NCBI GenBank assembly: GCA_023427985.1
Contig: JAEYZM010000034.1
Coordinates: forward strand, 1 to 23,693
DNA from: Bacteroidota bacterium
Lineage (GTDB): Bacteria; Bacteroidota; Bacteroidia; Sphingobacteriales; Sphingobacteriaceae
Direction of reading: 5' to 3'
DNA: 23,693 nt
The notes beneath the pieces were generated by a model. The model was not told the origin of the DNA and searched no databases. It worked only from the letters and a program-made list of their open reading frames with translations. A program made the translations under genes and the position numbers. Each line of letters starts with the position of its first letter. Positions within the stretch are counted from its first letter, which is position 1. This document shows, piece after piece, positions 15,457 to 22,557 of the stretch.

Positions 15457-16284
15457 ATGGCAAAAACAAAGATTCTCTTTATCACCCATGAGATGTCTCC
15501 ATTTTTGGAGATTAGCAAAATAGCAAAGATTACAAGATCATTACCGCAAGCGATGCAGGAAAAAGGATTTGAAATTCGAATTCTAATGCCGCGTTTCGGA
15601 CTTATTAACGAAAGAAGAAACAGATTACATGAGGTAATTCGTTTGTCGGGTATGAACATTGTAATCAATGACAATGATAATCCATTAATCATTAAGGTAG
15701 CATCCTTGCCAACGGCACGTATGCAGGTGTATTTCTTAGACAACGAAGAATATTTCCAACGTAAGTCGGTATTCAGAGACAACAAAGAAAACTTCCATGC
15801 CGATAATGATGAGCGTATGATATTCTTCTGCAAAGGAGCTATCGAAACCGTTAAGAAATTAGGTTGGATGCCAGATGTTGTGCATTGCTTCGGTTGGATG
15901 AGTAGTTTAGTACCTATGTACTTAAAGACTTCGTACAAAGAAGATCCTATGTTCAAAAACACGAAGGTGGTTTATTCTGTGTATGAAAATTGTTTCACTG
16001 AAAATCTCGATAAGAGTTTGAAGACGAAATCATTAATGCCAGAAATGGATGCATCAGATGCAGGCTTATTAAAAGACTGTACATGCAGTTCATTACATAT
16101 CAATGCTATAAATTATTCAGATGCTGTAATTAAAGCAGACGAAAACATAGATAATGCCGTTATTAAATTCTTGTCAAAGCAAAGTGACAAAACTATCGTC
16201 GAAAATTATAACCACGATGAAATAGATTTTGATACATTTGTTCAGTTTTACGAAGAAGTAAGCGAAGAATTAGTGACCGCATAA
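15457..16284 (+). CDS. Glycogen/starch-synthase-like protein, GT5 N-terminal domain only
   Basis: A 275-aa protein equivalent to the N-terminal Rossmann half of GT5 glycogen synthase: TKILFITHEMSPFLE at the start, GFEIRILMPRFGLINERR, VYFLDNEEYF, and PDVVHCFGWMSSLVPMYLKT, corresponding to the region with the HxHDW-type motif in true synthases. The C-terminal GT-B half that binds ADP-glucose is absent. The KTGGL loop is replaced by FLEISKIAKI, so the key lysine and glycines are gone. Glycogen synthesis by this protein alone is therefore unlikely. I recall short proteins of this kind next to panC and DUF4270 in other Bacteroidota, which suggests a conserved but unknown role rather than a broken gene. 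It is 13 bp upstream of the DUF4270 gene. Confidence 0.85.
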   Translation: MAKTKILFITHEMSPFLEISKIAKITRSLPQAMQEKGFEIRILMPRFGLINERRNRLHEVIRLSGMNIVINDNDNPLIIKVASLPTARMQVYFLDNEEYFQRKSVFRDNKENFHADNDERMIFFCKGAIETVKKLGWMPDVVHCFGWMSSLVPMYLKTSYKEDPMFKNTKVVYSVYENCFTENLDKSLKTKSLMPEMDASDAGLLKDCTCSSLHINAINYSDAVIKADENIDNAVIKFLSKQSDKTIVENYNHDEIDFDTFVQFYEEVSEELVTA

Positions 16285-16297
16285 TTTATATCGATAG

Positions 16298-17602
16298 ATG
16301 AAATTGAATATTCGTAAAGACTTATTAATTTTTTTAATAAGTCTTTTTATTTTACAAGCCTGCAAGAAAGAAGGCGATATTGGTCTAGAGCAACAGATTG
16401 ATGAAGAAGGATTATCAGGGGCCTTAATAGATACCAGTACTATCAGAACATTTTCTGTTAAAGATGACTCTTTGATATCGAGTCGATATGTTCGTAATCA
16501 ATTGGGAGAATTTCAGGACCCATTATTTGGTAACACTAAAGCGAGCATCGCATTTCAAGCCGTACTCTCACAAAACAATGTGAATTTTGGAACGAATCCT
16601 GTTCTAGATTCAATAGTTTTGGTAATGGGATATATTGTTGATAATACTGCTAGATATTATGGCGATACGAATTCGGTCATGGAAATAAATGTTCAACAAT
16701 TGGACGAGGATATTACCGAAGATAGTGTGTATTATTCCAACCGAGTTTTTAGAACAAAATCTGAAATCATCGGTACTGTAAATTACAGACCAAATCCTAC
16801 AGATTCTATTACTGTTCAAAATATTAGAGATGGTAGACCAGATACTGTTGCGAAATTACCACCGCATTTGAGAATTCGATTGAAAGATTCATTTGGTCAA
16901 GAATTACTTTCAAAATCTGGTAGCATCGACCTATCGGAAAACACAGTGTTTTTGAATACTTATAAAGGTTTTAATATTACAGCCAAACGTTTGAGTGGTG
17001 AAGGTGGAATTATGTCCTTCGACTTAACGAATAGTAACAGGTCTTACATTGTGTTGTATTATAAGAATAGTACAGACACCACTAATTTTATTTTTAATAT
17101 AAATAGTGTTGCGGCAAACATTAATAGATACGAACACAATTATGCAGGCACAGAAGTATTTACTCAATTGGGGGATAGTACTTTAGGTCAGACAAAAACA
17201 TTCATTCAATCTTTAGCAGGCTTAAGAGGAAAATTATCATTCCCTAATATTAAAAGGTTAACTGATTCAGGGATGGTCGCGGTAAACAAGGCAGAATTAA
17301 TCGTGAAGCCTTACATGGGTACAGAAAGTCCATATGCTCCTATTGCTCAGCTTTCATTGAAAGCAAGAAGAGTTGATAATACAGAATTTATTATTCAAAC
17401 TGCTACATATAATGCTAGTAAGAAAGAATATCGTCTAGTAATTACGAATTATATTCAACAGTATGTAGCTGGGAAATTGGATGTAAAAGAATTATATTTG
17501 GAAGACGCAAGTAAACAGATTCGACCAAATCGATTGGTGTTGTCTGGACAGAACTCAGCCGACCCTATACAATTAAGGGTATTTTATACTAAACTTTATT
17601 AG
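16298..17602 (+). CDS. DUF4270 family lipoprotein
   Basis: A 434-aa exported lipoprotein of unknown function, typical of Bacteroidota. The N-terminus ends in a lipobox (FILQAC, Cys22) followed by KKEGDIGLE. The region SSRYVRNQLGEFQDPLFGNTKA, quoted in two parts as SSRYVRNQLGEF and QDPLFGNTKA, with NPVLDSIVLVMGY after it, is characteristic of DUF4270. The rest is rich in short polar beta-strand-like segments, and the chain ends NRLVLSGQNSADPIQLRVFYTKLY, quoted in part as IQLRVFYTKLY. It is sandwiched between the GT5-like gene (13 bp) and glmS (38 bp). This arrangement suggests a cell-envelope role, but no enzymatic motif is visible. Confidence 0.85.
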   Translation: MKLNIRKDLLIFLISLFILQACKKEGDIGLEQQIDEEGLSGALIDTSTIRTFSVKDDSLISSRYVRNQLGEFQDPLFGNTKASIAFQAVLSQNNVNFGTNPVLDSIVLVMGYIVDNTARYYGDTNSVMEINVQQLDEDITEDSVYYSNRVFRTKSEIIGTVNYRPNPTDSITVQNIRDGRPDTVAKLPPHLRIRLKDSFGQELLSKSGSIDLSENTVFLNTYKGFNITAKRLSGEGGIMSFDLTNSNRSYIVLYYKNSTDTTNFIFNINSVAANINRYEHNYAGTEVFTQLGDSTLGQTKTFIQSLAGLRGKLSFPNIKRLTDSGMVAVNKAELIVKPYMGTESPYAPIAQLSLKARRVDNTEFIIQTATYNASKKEYRLVITNYIQQYVAGKLDVKELYLEDASKQIRPNRLVLSGQNSADPIQLRVFYTKLY

Positions 17603-17640
17603 AGTATATTTACGTATATAAATTAAACTATTAATTAAAT

Positions 17641-19476
17641 ATGTGTGGAATTGTAGGTTATATAGGCTTCAGAGAAGCTTACCCAATTATAATTAAAGGT
17701 CTTCAACGATTAGAATACAGAGGATACGACAGTGCAGGTGTTGCATTGATGAACGGCGACATGCGTATCTATAAAAAAGAAGGAAAAGTAAGCGACCTTG
17801 TTTCTTTTATTGATGGTCAGACTACAGTCGGATCATTAGGTATGGGCCATACTCGTTGGGCAACTCATGGTGAACCTAGTGATAGAAATTCTCATCCACA
17901 TACTTCTAACGATGGGAAGCTTAGCATTATTCATAATGGTATCATTGAGAATTATGCTACTATCAAAGAGGAGATGATTAAGCGTGGGCATAAGTTCACG
18001 AGCGATACAGACACAGAGGTGTTAATTCATTTAATCGAAGACATTAAACAAAAAACAGGAAACTCATTAGACGAAGCAGTAAGAATTGCTTTACAAGAAG
18101 TAGTTGGTGCTTATGCAATAGTAGTAATGTCAAAAGAAAATCCTGACGAAATTATTGCTGCTCGTAAAGGTAGTCCAATGGTAATTGGTGTAGGTGAAGG
18201 TGAATATTTTATAGCTTCAGATGCATCCCCAATTATTGAGTATACAAAAAATGTAATTTTCTTGAACGATAGTGAGATGGCAATAGTGAAGCGCGATAGT
18301 TTAGTTATTAAAACTATCGATAATATCGTTCAAAATCCATACATACAAGAATTAGAACTTCAATTAGAAATGATTGAAAAAGGTGGTTACGATCATTTCA
18401 TGTTGAAAGAGATTTACGAACAACCACGTTCGATTTACGATAGTATGCGTGGTAGGATAAATGCAAAAGAAGGTTTCATTAATCTTTCAGGATTGAATGA
18501 ATACGAAGAAAAATTCAAGCAAGCTGATCGTATATTAATTGTTGCGTGCGGAACGTCGTGGCATGCAGGATTAGTAGCAGAATATTTGATTGAAGACTTT
18601 GCAAGAATTCCTGTTGAAGTGGAATACGCATCGGAATTTAGATATAGAAACCCAATTATTTCAGAAAAAGATATAGTAATAGCAATTTCTCAATCGGGTG
18701 AAACTGCCGATACACTTGCTGCCATAGAGCTTGCGAAATCAAAAGGTGCAACAATTTTTGGTATTTGTAATGTGGTAGGATCTTCAATTCCTCGTGCATC
18801 CAATGCCGGTGCCTACACGCATGCTGGTCCCGAAATTGGTGTTGCTTCTACAAAAGCTTTCACAGCGCAAGTAACGGTTCTTACTTTATTAGCATTATCT
18901 ATCGCACAGAAAAAAGGAACAATTAAAAAAACTAAATTAATTGAAATCTTAACTGCCTTAGAAGATATTCCAAATAAAGTTGAACAGGCATTAACGAGCA
19001 ACGATAAAATCAAAGAAATTTCATCGCGTTTTAAGGATGCTAGAAATTTCTTGTATTTAGGTAGGGGTTACAATTTCCCAGTTGCCTTAGAAGGTGCATT
19101 GAAATTGAAAGAAATTTCTTACATCCATGCAGAGGGATATCCTGCAGCAGAAATGAAACATGGTCCTATTGCATTGATCGATGAGCAAATGCCAGTAGTA
19201 GTAATTGCTACAAAAGGAACGATTTTAGAAAAAACAATAAGTAATATTCAAGAAGTAAAAGCGCGTAAAGGCATTATCATTGCCGTGGTAACAGAAGGCG
19301 ATGAAGAGGTGCGTAAGATGGCCGACTATACGATTGAAATTCCAGATACAGAAGAGGCATTAGTTCCACTATTAGCTACTATTCCTTTGCAATTATTATC
19401 GTACCACATAGCTATTATGCGAGGCTGTAATGTAGATCAGCCAAGGAACTTGGCGAAATCGGTAACTGTTGAATAG
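17641..19476 (+). CDS. glmS: Glutamine-fructose-6-phosphate aminotransferase (isomerizing)
   Basis: A 611-aa cytoplasmic enzyme that makes glucosamine-6-phosphate from fructose-6-phosphate and glutamine, the first step toward UDP-GlcNAc. The glutaminase domain opens with MCGIVGYIG (Cys2 is the nucleophile) and has GHTRWATHGEPSDRN and the HNGIIENY segment. Two SIS domains follow (about 290-430 and 460-595), with CGTSWHAG, SQSGETADT and EGALKLKEISYIHAEGYPAAEMKHGP (quoted as EGALKLKEISYIHAEGY). The protein ends DQPRNLAKSVTVE, the conserved catalytic tail. The 38-bp gap to DUF4270 contains TATATTTA (17605-17612), one mismatch from a -7 box, so a weak own promoter is possible. No glmS ribozyme-like leader fits in that space. 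Confidence 0.97.
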   Translation: MCGIVGYIGFREAYPIIIKGLQRLEYRGYDSAGVALMNGDMRIYKKEGKVSDLVSFIDGQTTVGSLGMGHTRWATHGEPSDRNSHPHTSNDGKLSIIHNGIIENYATIKEEMIKRGHKFTSDTDTEVLIHLIEDIKQKTGNSLDEAVRIALQEVVGAYAIVVMSKENPDEIIAARKGSPMVIGVGEGEYFIASDASPIIEYTKNVIFLNDSEMAIVKRDSLVIKTIDNIVQNPYIQELELQLEMIEKGGYDHFMLKEIYEQPRSIYDSMRGRINAKEGFINLSGLNEYEEKFKQADRILIVACGTSWHAGLVAEYLIEDFARIPVEVEYASEFRYRNPIISEKDIVIAISQSGETADTLAAIELAKSKGATIFGICNVVGSSIPRASNAGAYTHAGPEIGVASTKAFTAQVTVLTLLALSIAQKKGTIKKTKLIEILTALEDIPNKVEQALTSNDKIKEISSRFKDARNFLYLGRGYNFPVALEGALKLKEISYIHAEGYPAAEMKHGPIALIDEQMPVVVIATKGTILEKTISNIQEVKARKGIIIAVVTEGDEEVRKMADYTIEIPDTEEALVPLLATIPLQLLSYHIAIMRGCNVDQPRNLAKSVTVE

Positions 19477-19531
19477 TACAGGGTATTGAGTACAGCGTAT
19501 TGAGTATTGCGTACAGCGTATTGCGTGCTCG
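19476..19531. repeat. Heptamer tandem repeat, consensus GTA(TT or CA)G(A/C/G)
   Basis: Seven consecutive 7-bp units: GTACAGG, GTATTGA, GTACAGC, GTATTGA, GTATTGC, GTACAGC, GTATTGC (19476-19524), with a decayed eighth, GTGCTCG (19525-19531). The first G is the last base of the glmS stop codon TAG. Only two core forms alternate (TATTG and TACAG), with the last position A, C or G. It is not a CRISPR array, since there are no spacers. Confidence 0.85.
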
Positions 19532-19553
19532 ATAATAAAAATTATTATAAAAT

Positions 19554-19590
19554 AAAAAGAGGTGCTATCATTTGAAAGCACCTCTTTTTT
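19554..19590. terminator. Bidirectional intrinsic terminator between glmS and sodA
   Basis: AAAAAGAGGTGCT (19554-19566) pairs with AGCACCTCTTTTT (19577-19589) around a 10-nt loop, with A and T runs on both sides. It serves the convergent genes glmS and sodA. Confidence 0.88.
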
Positions 19591-19597
19591 ATTTACA

Positions 19598-19612
19598 CCC
19601 GAATTTATCGGG
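19598..19612. repeat. Small palindrome CCCGA-ATTTA-TCGGG
   Basis: A 5-bp GC-rich stem with a 5-nt AT loop in otherwise AT-rich intergenic DNA, between the terminator and the end of sodA. It resembles short dispersed CCCGAT/ATCGGG palindromes I recall from Bacteroidota genomes, but only one copy is visible here. Confidence 0.35.
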
Positions 19613-19635
19613 ATTACGTTTTTTCTTTTAATAAT

Positions 19636-20244
19636 TTACTTCACAGCTTTTAATCTATCTGATACCGCATTCCAATTAATTACATTGAAGAATGCTCCCA
19701 TATAATCGGGTCTACGGTTTTGATATTTTAAATAGTACGCATGTTCCCAAACGTCCATACCTAAAATTGGAGTACCTTTTACTTCAGCAATATCCATTAA
19801 TGGATTGTCCTGATTTGGGGTCGATGTTACCGCCAACTTACCATCGGCACCAACTATTAACCAAGCCCAACCAGAACCGAAACGCGTTGCACCAGCGTTT
19901 ACAAATTTGGTTTTAAACTCTTCGAAATTTCCAAATGCTGTATTGATTGCATCTGCTAATTCTCCTGTTGGAGCTCCACCACCATTTGGACTCATAATTG
20001 ACCAAAATAATGAGTGATTATAATGCCCACCACCGTTATTGCGAACTGCCATCGGATGTTTCGAAATATTTTTGCAAATATCTTCAATGCTCATCTTCTC
20101 TAAATCAGTTCCTGTAATTGCATTATTTAAATTGGTAACATACGCTGCATGGTGTTTGCCATGGTGTATTTCCATTGTCATTTTGTCGATATGCGGTTCC
20201 AATGCATCAACTGCATAGGGTAACGCCGGTAAAGTAAATGCCAT
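19636..20244 (-). CDS. sodA: Superoxide dismutase, Mn-type (Fe/Mn family)
   Basis: A 202-aa cytoplasmic enzyme that dismutates superoxide. Metal ligands are all present: His27 (TMEIHHGKHH), a His near residue 80 in GGGHYNHSLFW, and Asp164 and His168 in DVWEHAYYLKYQNR. The GGG before HYNH and the Gln in STPNQDNPL favour the manganese subgroup over the iron subgroup; a cambialistic enzyme cannot be excluded. The ATG at 20244 starts MAFTLPALPYAVDALEPH, the standard N-terminus with no signal peptide. A perfect TATATTTG box lies about 43 bp upstream. It is convergent with glmS and 63 bp downstream of the tadA-like gene. Confidence 0.96.
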   Translation of the reverse strand: MAFTLPALPYAVDALEPHIDKMTMEIHHGKHHAAYVTNLNNAITGTDLEKMSIEDICKNISKHPMAVRNNGGGHYNHSLFWSIMSPNGGGAPTGELADAINTAFGNFEEFKTKFVNAGATRFGSGWAWLIVGADGKLAVTSTPNQDNPLMDIAEVKGTPILGMDVWEHAYYLKYQNRRPDYMGAFFNVINWNAVSDRLKAVK

Positions 20245-20286
20245 ATTCTTAAATTTTAAATTATATAAATGATTGTATTAATTAGA

Positions 20287-20294
20287 CAAATATA
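20287..20294 (-). promoter_or_regulatory. sodA promoter -7 element
   Basis: TATATTTG on the minus strand, an exact TAnnTTTG match with its 3' end 42 nt before the sodA ATG at 20244. No TTG is found at the expected upstream distance, so only half the promoter is recognisable; a leader of about 35 nt is predicted. Confidence 0.5.
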
Positions 20295-20307
20295 TCAATT
20301 AAAGGTT

Positions 20308-20760
20308 TTAATCCTCGCGTTTCTGTTTAAAGAAATCTTGTATTAATTGTTTACATTCTGTTTCTAGTACTCCTAGCTTTACTTCGGTTTTTGGATGCAA
20401 TAATTTTTCTCCAAATGCCGAATAACCTCTCTTACTATCTGCACAGCCAATAACAATTCTAGAAATCTGTGCCCAATAGGAAGCCCCTGCACACATCACA
20501 CAAGGCTCAACAGTCACGTACAAAGTTGCCTCTTGTAAATATTTCGCCGATAGATAATTGCTTGCCGATGTGAATGCTTGCATTTCCGCATGTGCTGTCA
20601 CATCATTTAATCGCTCCGTTAAATTATGCGCACGAGCAATGATTTTATTTTTCATCACAATCACTGCACCTATCGGAATCTCATCGGCCTCTAAAGCTTT
20701 ATGCGCTTCCTTGATGGCCTCGTTCATGAAATATTCATCGGAATAAATTGTAAAGCTCAT
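20308..20760 (-). CDS. tadA: TadA-like nucleoside deaminase (tRNA adenosine-34 deaminase type)
   Basis: A 150-aa zinc deaminase of the cytidine-deaminase fold. Zinc and catalytic residues are clear: His57 and Glu59 in TAHAEMQAF, and Cys87 and Cys90 in VEPCVMCAGA. The N-terminus (MNEAIKEAHKALEADEIPIG, then AVIVMKNKIIARAHN) and the late SKRGYSAFG segment match bacterial TadA, which converts A34 to inosine in tRNA-Arg(ACG). A guanine deaminase or other small CDA-fold deaminase is the main alternative. It is divergent from the RlmI-like gene with only 33 bp between start codons, so the two promoters must overlap the coding ends. Confidence 0.85.
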   Translation of the reverse strand: MSFTIYSDEYFMNEAIKEAHKALEADEIPIGAVIVMKNKIIARAHNLTERLNDVTAHAEMQAFTSASNYLSAKYLQEATLYVTVEPCVMCAGASYWAQISRIVIGCADSKRGYSAFGEKLLHPKTEVKLGVLETECKQLIQDFFKQKRED

Positions 20761-20779
20761 GTTGAATGGAGTAACTTTG
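20748..20779 (+). promoter_or_regulatory. Promoter of the RlmI-like methyltransferase gene
   Basis: TTG (20748-20750), 21-bp spacer, TAACTTTG (20772-20779), an exact -7 match ending 14 nt before the ATG at 20794. The TTG lies inside the first codons of the divergent tadA-like gene. Confidence 0.7.
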
Positions 20780-20793
20780 TAAAAATAGAAATA

Positions 20794-21981
20794 ATGCAGA
20801 AAATTTATCTACATAAAGGAAAAGAAAAACCAGTTTTACAAAAACATAATTGGGTGTATTCAGGCGCAATCGCTAAAGTGGAGGATGGTATTATGAAGGG
20901 CGATGTAGTAGCAGTTCATGATTCTGGTAATAATTTTTTGGCCTATGGCTATTGGAATGCCGACTCGAAAATTAATGTTCGATTGCTGGAATGGAATCAA
21001 GATGTTGTTATTGACAAAGCTTGGTGGGCCAGTAAAATCAAGGCCGCTATAGATTTAAGAAAAAATTATGTCGATGCTACAAAACATAACAGTTATCGCT
21101 TAATTTTTTCTGAAGGGGATTCATTACCAGGATTAATTGTAGATAAGTTTGCCGACTATCTTTCGGTACAATTTTTAACTGCAGGAACTGATGTGCGCAA
21201 GGAAATGATTTGCGATATTTTGTTCGATGAATTACAAGTAAAAGGAATATATGAGCGAAGTGATGCATCGGCAAGAAGCTTGGAAGGCCTTGTAAAATCT
21301 ACAGGTTTGCTTAGGGGCGGTTTGCCTCCCGACGATTTAGAAATCATGGAAAATGGATTGCGATTTCATACTAATATCGTTGATGGACAAAAGTCGGGCT
21401 ACTTCATGGATCAACGCGACAATCGTGCTATTGTTGCAAAATATTGCAAAGGGAAAAAAGTCTTAGATACATTTTGTTATACTGGGGGCTTCAGTCTAAT
21501 GGCTTGTAAACAGGGAGCTTCAGAGGTTTGGAGTGTAGACTCATCGGCACTTGCTACAGAATATTTAAAGAAAAATTACACGCTCAATAATATGGATTAC
21601 GATGCCGATAAAATTATTACGGGCGATGTGTTTCAGTACTTAAGAGATGCAAAAAAATTATCGCAAAGATGGGATGTGATAATTCTTGATCCGCCCAAAT
21701 TAGCACCCAATAGACAGAGCATTCCCAAGGCAGAGCGCGCCTATAAAGATTTAAACATGCAAGCCATTCAGATTTTGCAGTCGGGCCAACTTTTAGTGAG
21801 TTTCTCTTGTTCGGGTAGCATCGGCTTAGATCATTTTAAGCAAATTTTAGCATGGGCGGCAAAAGATGCGGGCAAGGAATTGCAGTTTATAGAGGATTTG
21901 CAACAGCCTTTGGATCACCCAGTGAGGGCAGCTTTCCCGGAATCCTTGTATTTAAAGGGCGTAATTGCACGAATTATTTAA
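20794..21981 (+). CDS. rlmI: Class I SAM-dependent rRNA methyltransferase, RlmI-like (PUA + methyltransferase)
   Basis: A 395-aa protein resembling E. coli RlmI, which makes 5-methylcytosine at 23S rRNA position 1962. The N-terminal PUA domain (about 1-75) contains KPVLQKHNWVYSGAI and NFLAYGYWNADSKINVRLL. A central EEHUD-like linker holds LIFSEGDSLPGLIVDKFADY. The Rossmann methyltransferase has SAM motif I in LDTFCYTGGFSLMACKQGA (about residue 225), DPPKLAP near residue 298 and SFSCSG, where the Cys fits the m5C-methyltransferase catalytic position. The ATG at 20794 is chosen because it gives the family N-terminus and follows a good promoter; the frame extends further upstream, but that would overlap the promoter and tadA. 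The exact RNA target is inferred. Confidence 0.88.
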   Translation: MQKIYLHKGKEKPVLQKHNWVYSGAIAKVEDGIMKGDVVAVHDSGNNFLAYGYWNADSKINVRLLEWNQDVVIDKAWWASKIKAAIDLRKNYVDATKHNSYRLIFSEGDSLPGLIVDKFADYLSVQFLTAGTDVRKEMICDILFDELQVKGIYERSDASARSLEGLVKSTGLLRGGLPPDDLEIMENGLRFHTNIVDGQKSGYFMDQRDNRAIVAKYCKGKKVLDTFCYTGGFSLMACKQGASEVWSVDSSALATEYLKKNYTLNNMDYDADKIITGDVFQYLRDAKKLSQRWDVIILDPPKLAPNRQSIPKAERAYKDLNMQAIQILQSGQLLVSFSCSGSIGLDHFKQILAWAAKDAGKELQFIEDLQQPLDHPVRAAFPESLYLKGVIARII

Positions 21982-21989
21982 CAAGATAT

Positions 21990-22019
21990 TTGACAAAACC
22001 TATATTTTTTGTATATTTG
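21990..22019 (+). promoter_or_regulatory. rimP-nusA operon promoter
   Basis: TTG (21990-21992), 19-bp spacer, TATATTTG (22012-22019): an ideal Bacteroidota promoter, starting 9 bp after the RlmI-like stop. Transcription should start near 22025, leaving a leader of about 55 nt that contains the hairpin at 22037-22063. Confidence 0.8.
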
Positions 22020-22036
22020 CGACGGAAAATGCTGAT

Positions 22037-22063
22037 AACGAGGGGACAAATAGTCCCCTCGTT
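22037..22063 (+). promoter_or_regulatory. Terminator-like hairpin in the rimP-nusA leader (candidate attenuator)
   Basis: AACGAGGGGAC (22037-22047) pairs perfectly with GTCCCCTCGTT (22053-22063) around a 5-nt loop AAATA, followed by TTATTTTATAA (T-rich but interrupted). It lies downstream of the promoter and ends 15 nt before the rimP ATG, so it must be transcribed in the operon mRNA. It could terminate, attenuate, occlude the ribosome site or protect the 5' end. Confidence 0.65.
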
Positions 22064-22078
22064 TATTTTATAATCGTT

Positions 22079-22537
22079 ATGAAAGCAGAGGAAAAGATTA
22101 GACAGTACATAGATGAGGCCTTGGATGGAGGTAATTTATTTTTGGTGGATTTAAAAATGTTACCCAAAAATAGAATTGTGATTTTGCTGGATGGAGATAA
22201 TGGAGTGGGGATAGATGAGTGTGCGAAAGTGAGCAGACATGTTTCACATCGTATGGAAGAAGAGAATCTAATTGAGGGCGCGCATACATTAGAAGTATCA
22301 TCGCCGGGAGTAGATCATCCATTGAAATTCCAACGTCAATATCCGCAACACATCGGCAGGAATTTACATGTGAGATTGTTGGATGGGAAAGAGTTTGAGG
22401 GTACATTAACGAAAGTAGAAGGCGAGCAAATTAGCATAGACGCAAAGATTAAAGAGAAAGGTAAGAAGGCAAGAGTAGAGGGAATGGAATTTGAACTTTC
22501 TAACATTAAAGAAGCAAAAATTAAGATTATATTTTAA
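22079..22537 (+). CDS. rimP: Ribosome maturation factor RimP
   Basis: A 152-aa cytoplasmic factor for 30S subunit maturation. The N-terminal alpha/beta domain includes LFLVDLKMLPKNRIVILLDG and GIDECAKVSRHVSHRMEEE; the family signature LEVSSPGVDHPLK is present near residue 71; the C-terminal SH3-like barrel includes GRNLHVRLLDGKEFEGTL and FELSNIKEAKIKI. The ATG at 22079 is chosen because the longer in-frame extension to 21965 would run through the promoter and leader hairpin. nusA follows after 20 bp, the classical rimP-nusA pairing. Confidence 0.93.
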   Translation: MKAEEKIRQYIDEALDGGNLFLVDLKMLPKNRIVILLDGDNGVGIDECAKVSRHVSHRMEEENLIEGAHTLEVSSPGVDHPLKFQRQYPQHIGRNLHVRLLDGKEFEGTLTKVEGEQISIDAKIKEKGKKARVEGMEFELSNIKEAKIKIIF

Positions 22538-22557
22538 ATAGATTAATATCATTAACA

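Noticed and set aside
17603..17640. glmS ribozyme/riboswitch
   Set aside because: Only 38 bp separate DUF4270 from glmS, and the sequence is AT-rich with no pseudoknot-forming segments; this ribozyme is characteristic of Firmicutes.
19476..19531. CRISPR-like array
   Set aside because: The repeats are contiguous 7-mers without spacers and there are no cas genes nearby.
20701..20793. Upstream extension of the RlmI-like gene
   Set aside because: The added residues overlap tadA on the other strand and cover the promoter; the PUA domain begins right after ATG 20794.
22037..22063. Terminator solely for the RlmI-like gene
   Set aside because: The hairpin lies downstream of a perfect rimP promoter, so it would also act on every rimP-nusA transcript; kept as a leader element instead.
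21965..22078. Upstream extension of rimP
   Set aside because: It would translate through the RlmI stop region, the rimP promoter and the leader hairpin, and adds residues that no RimP has.
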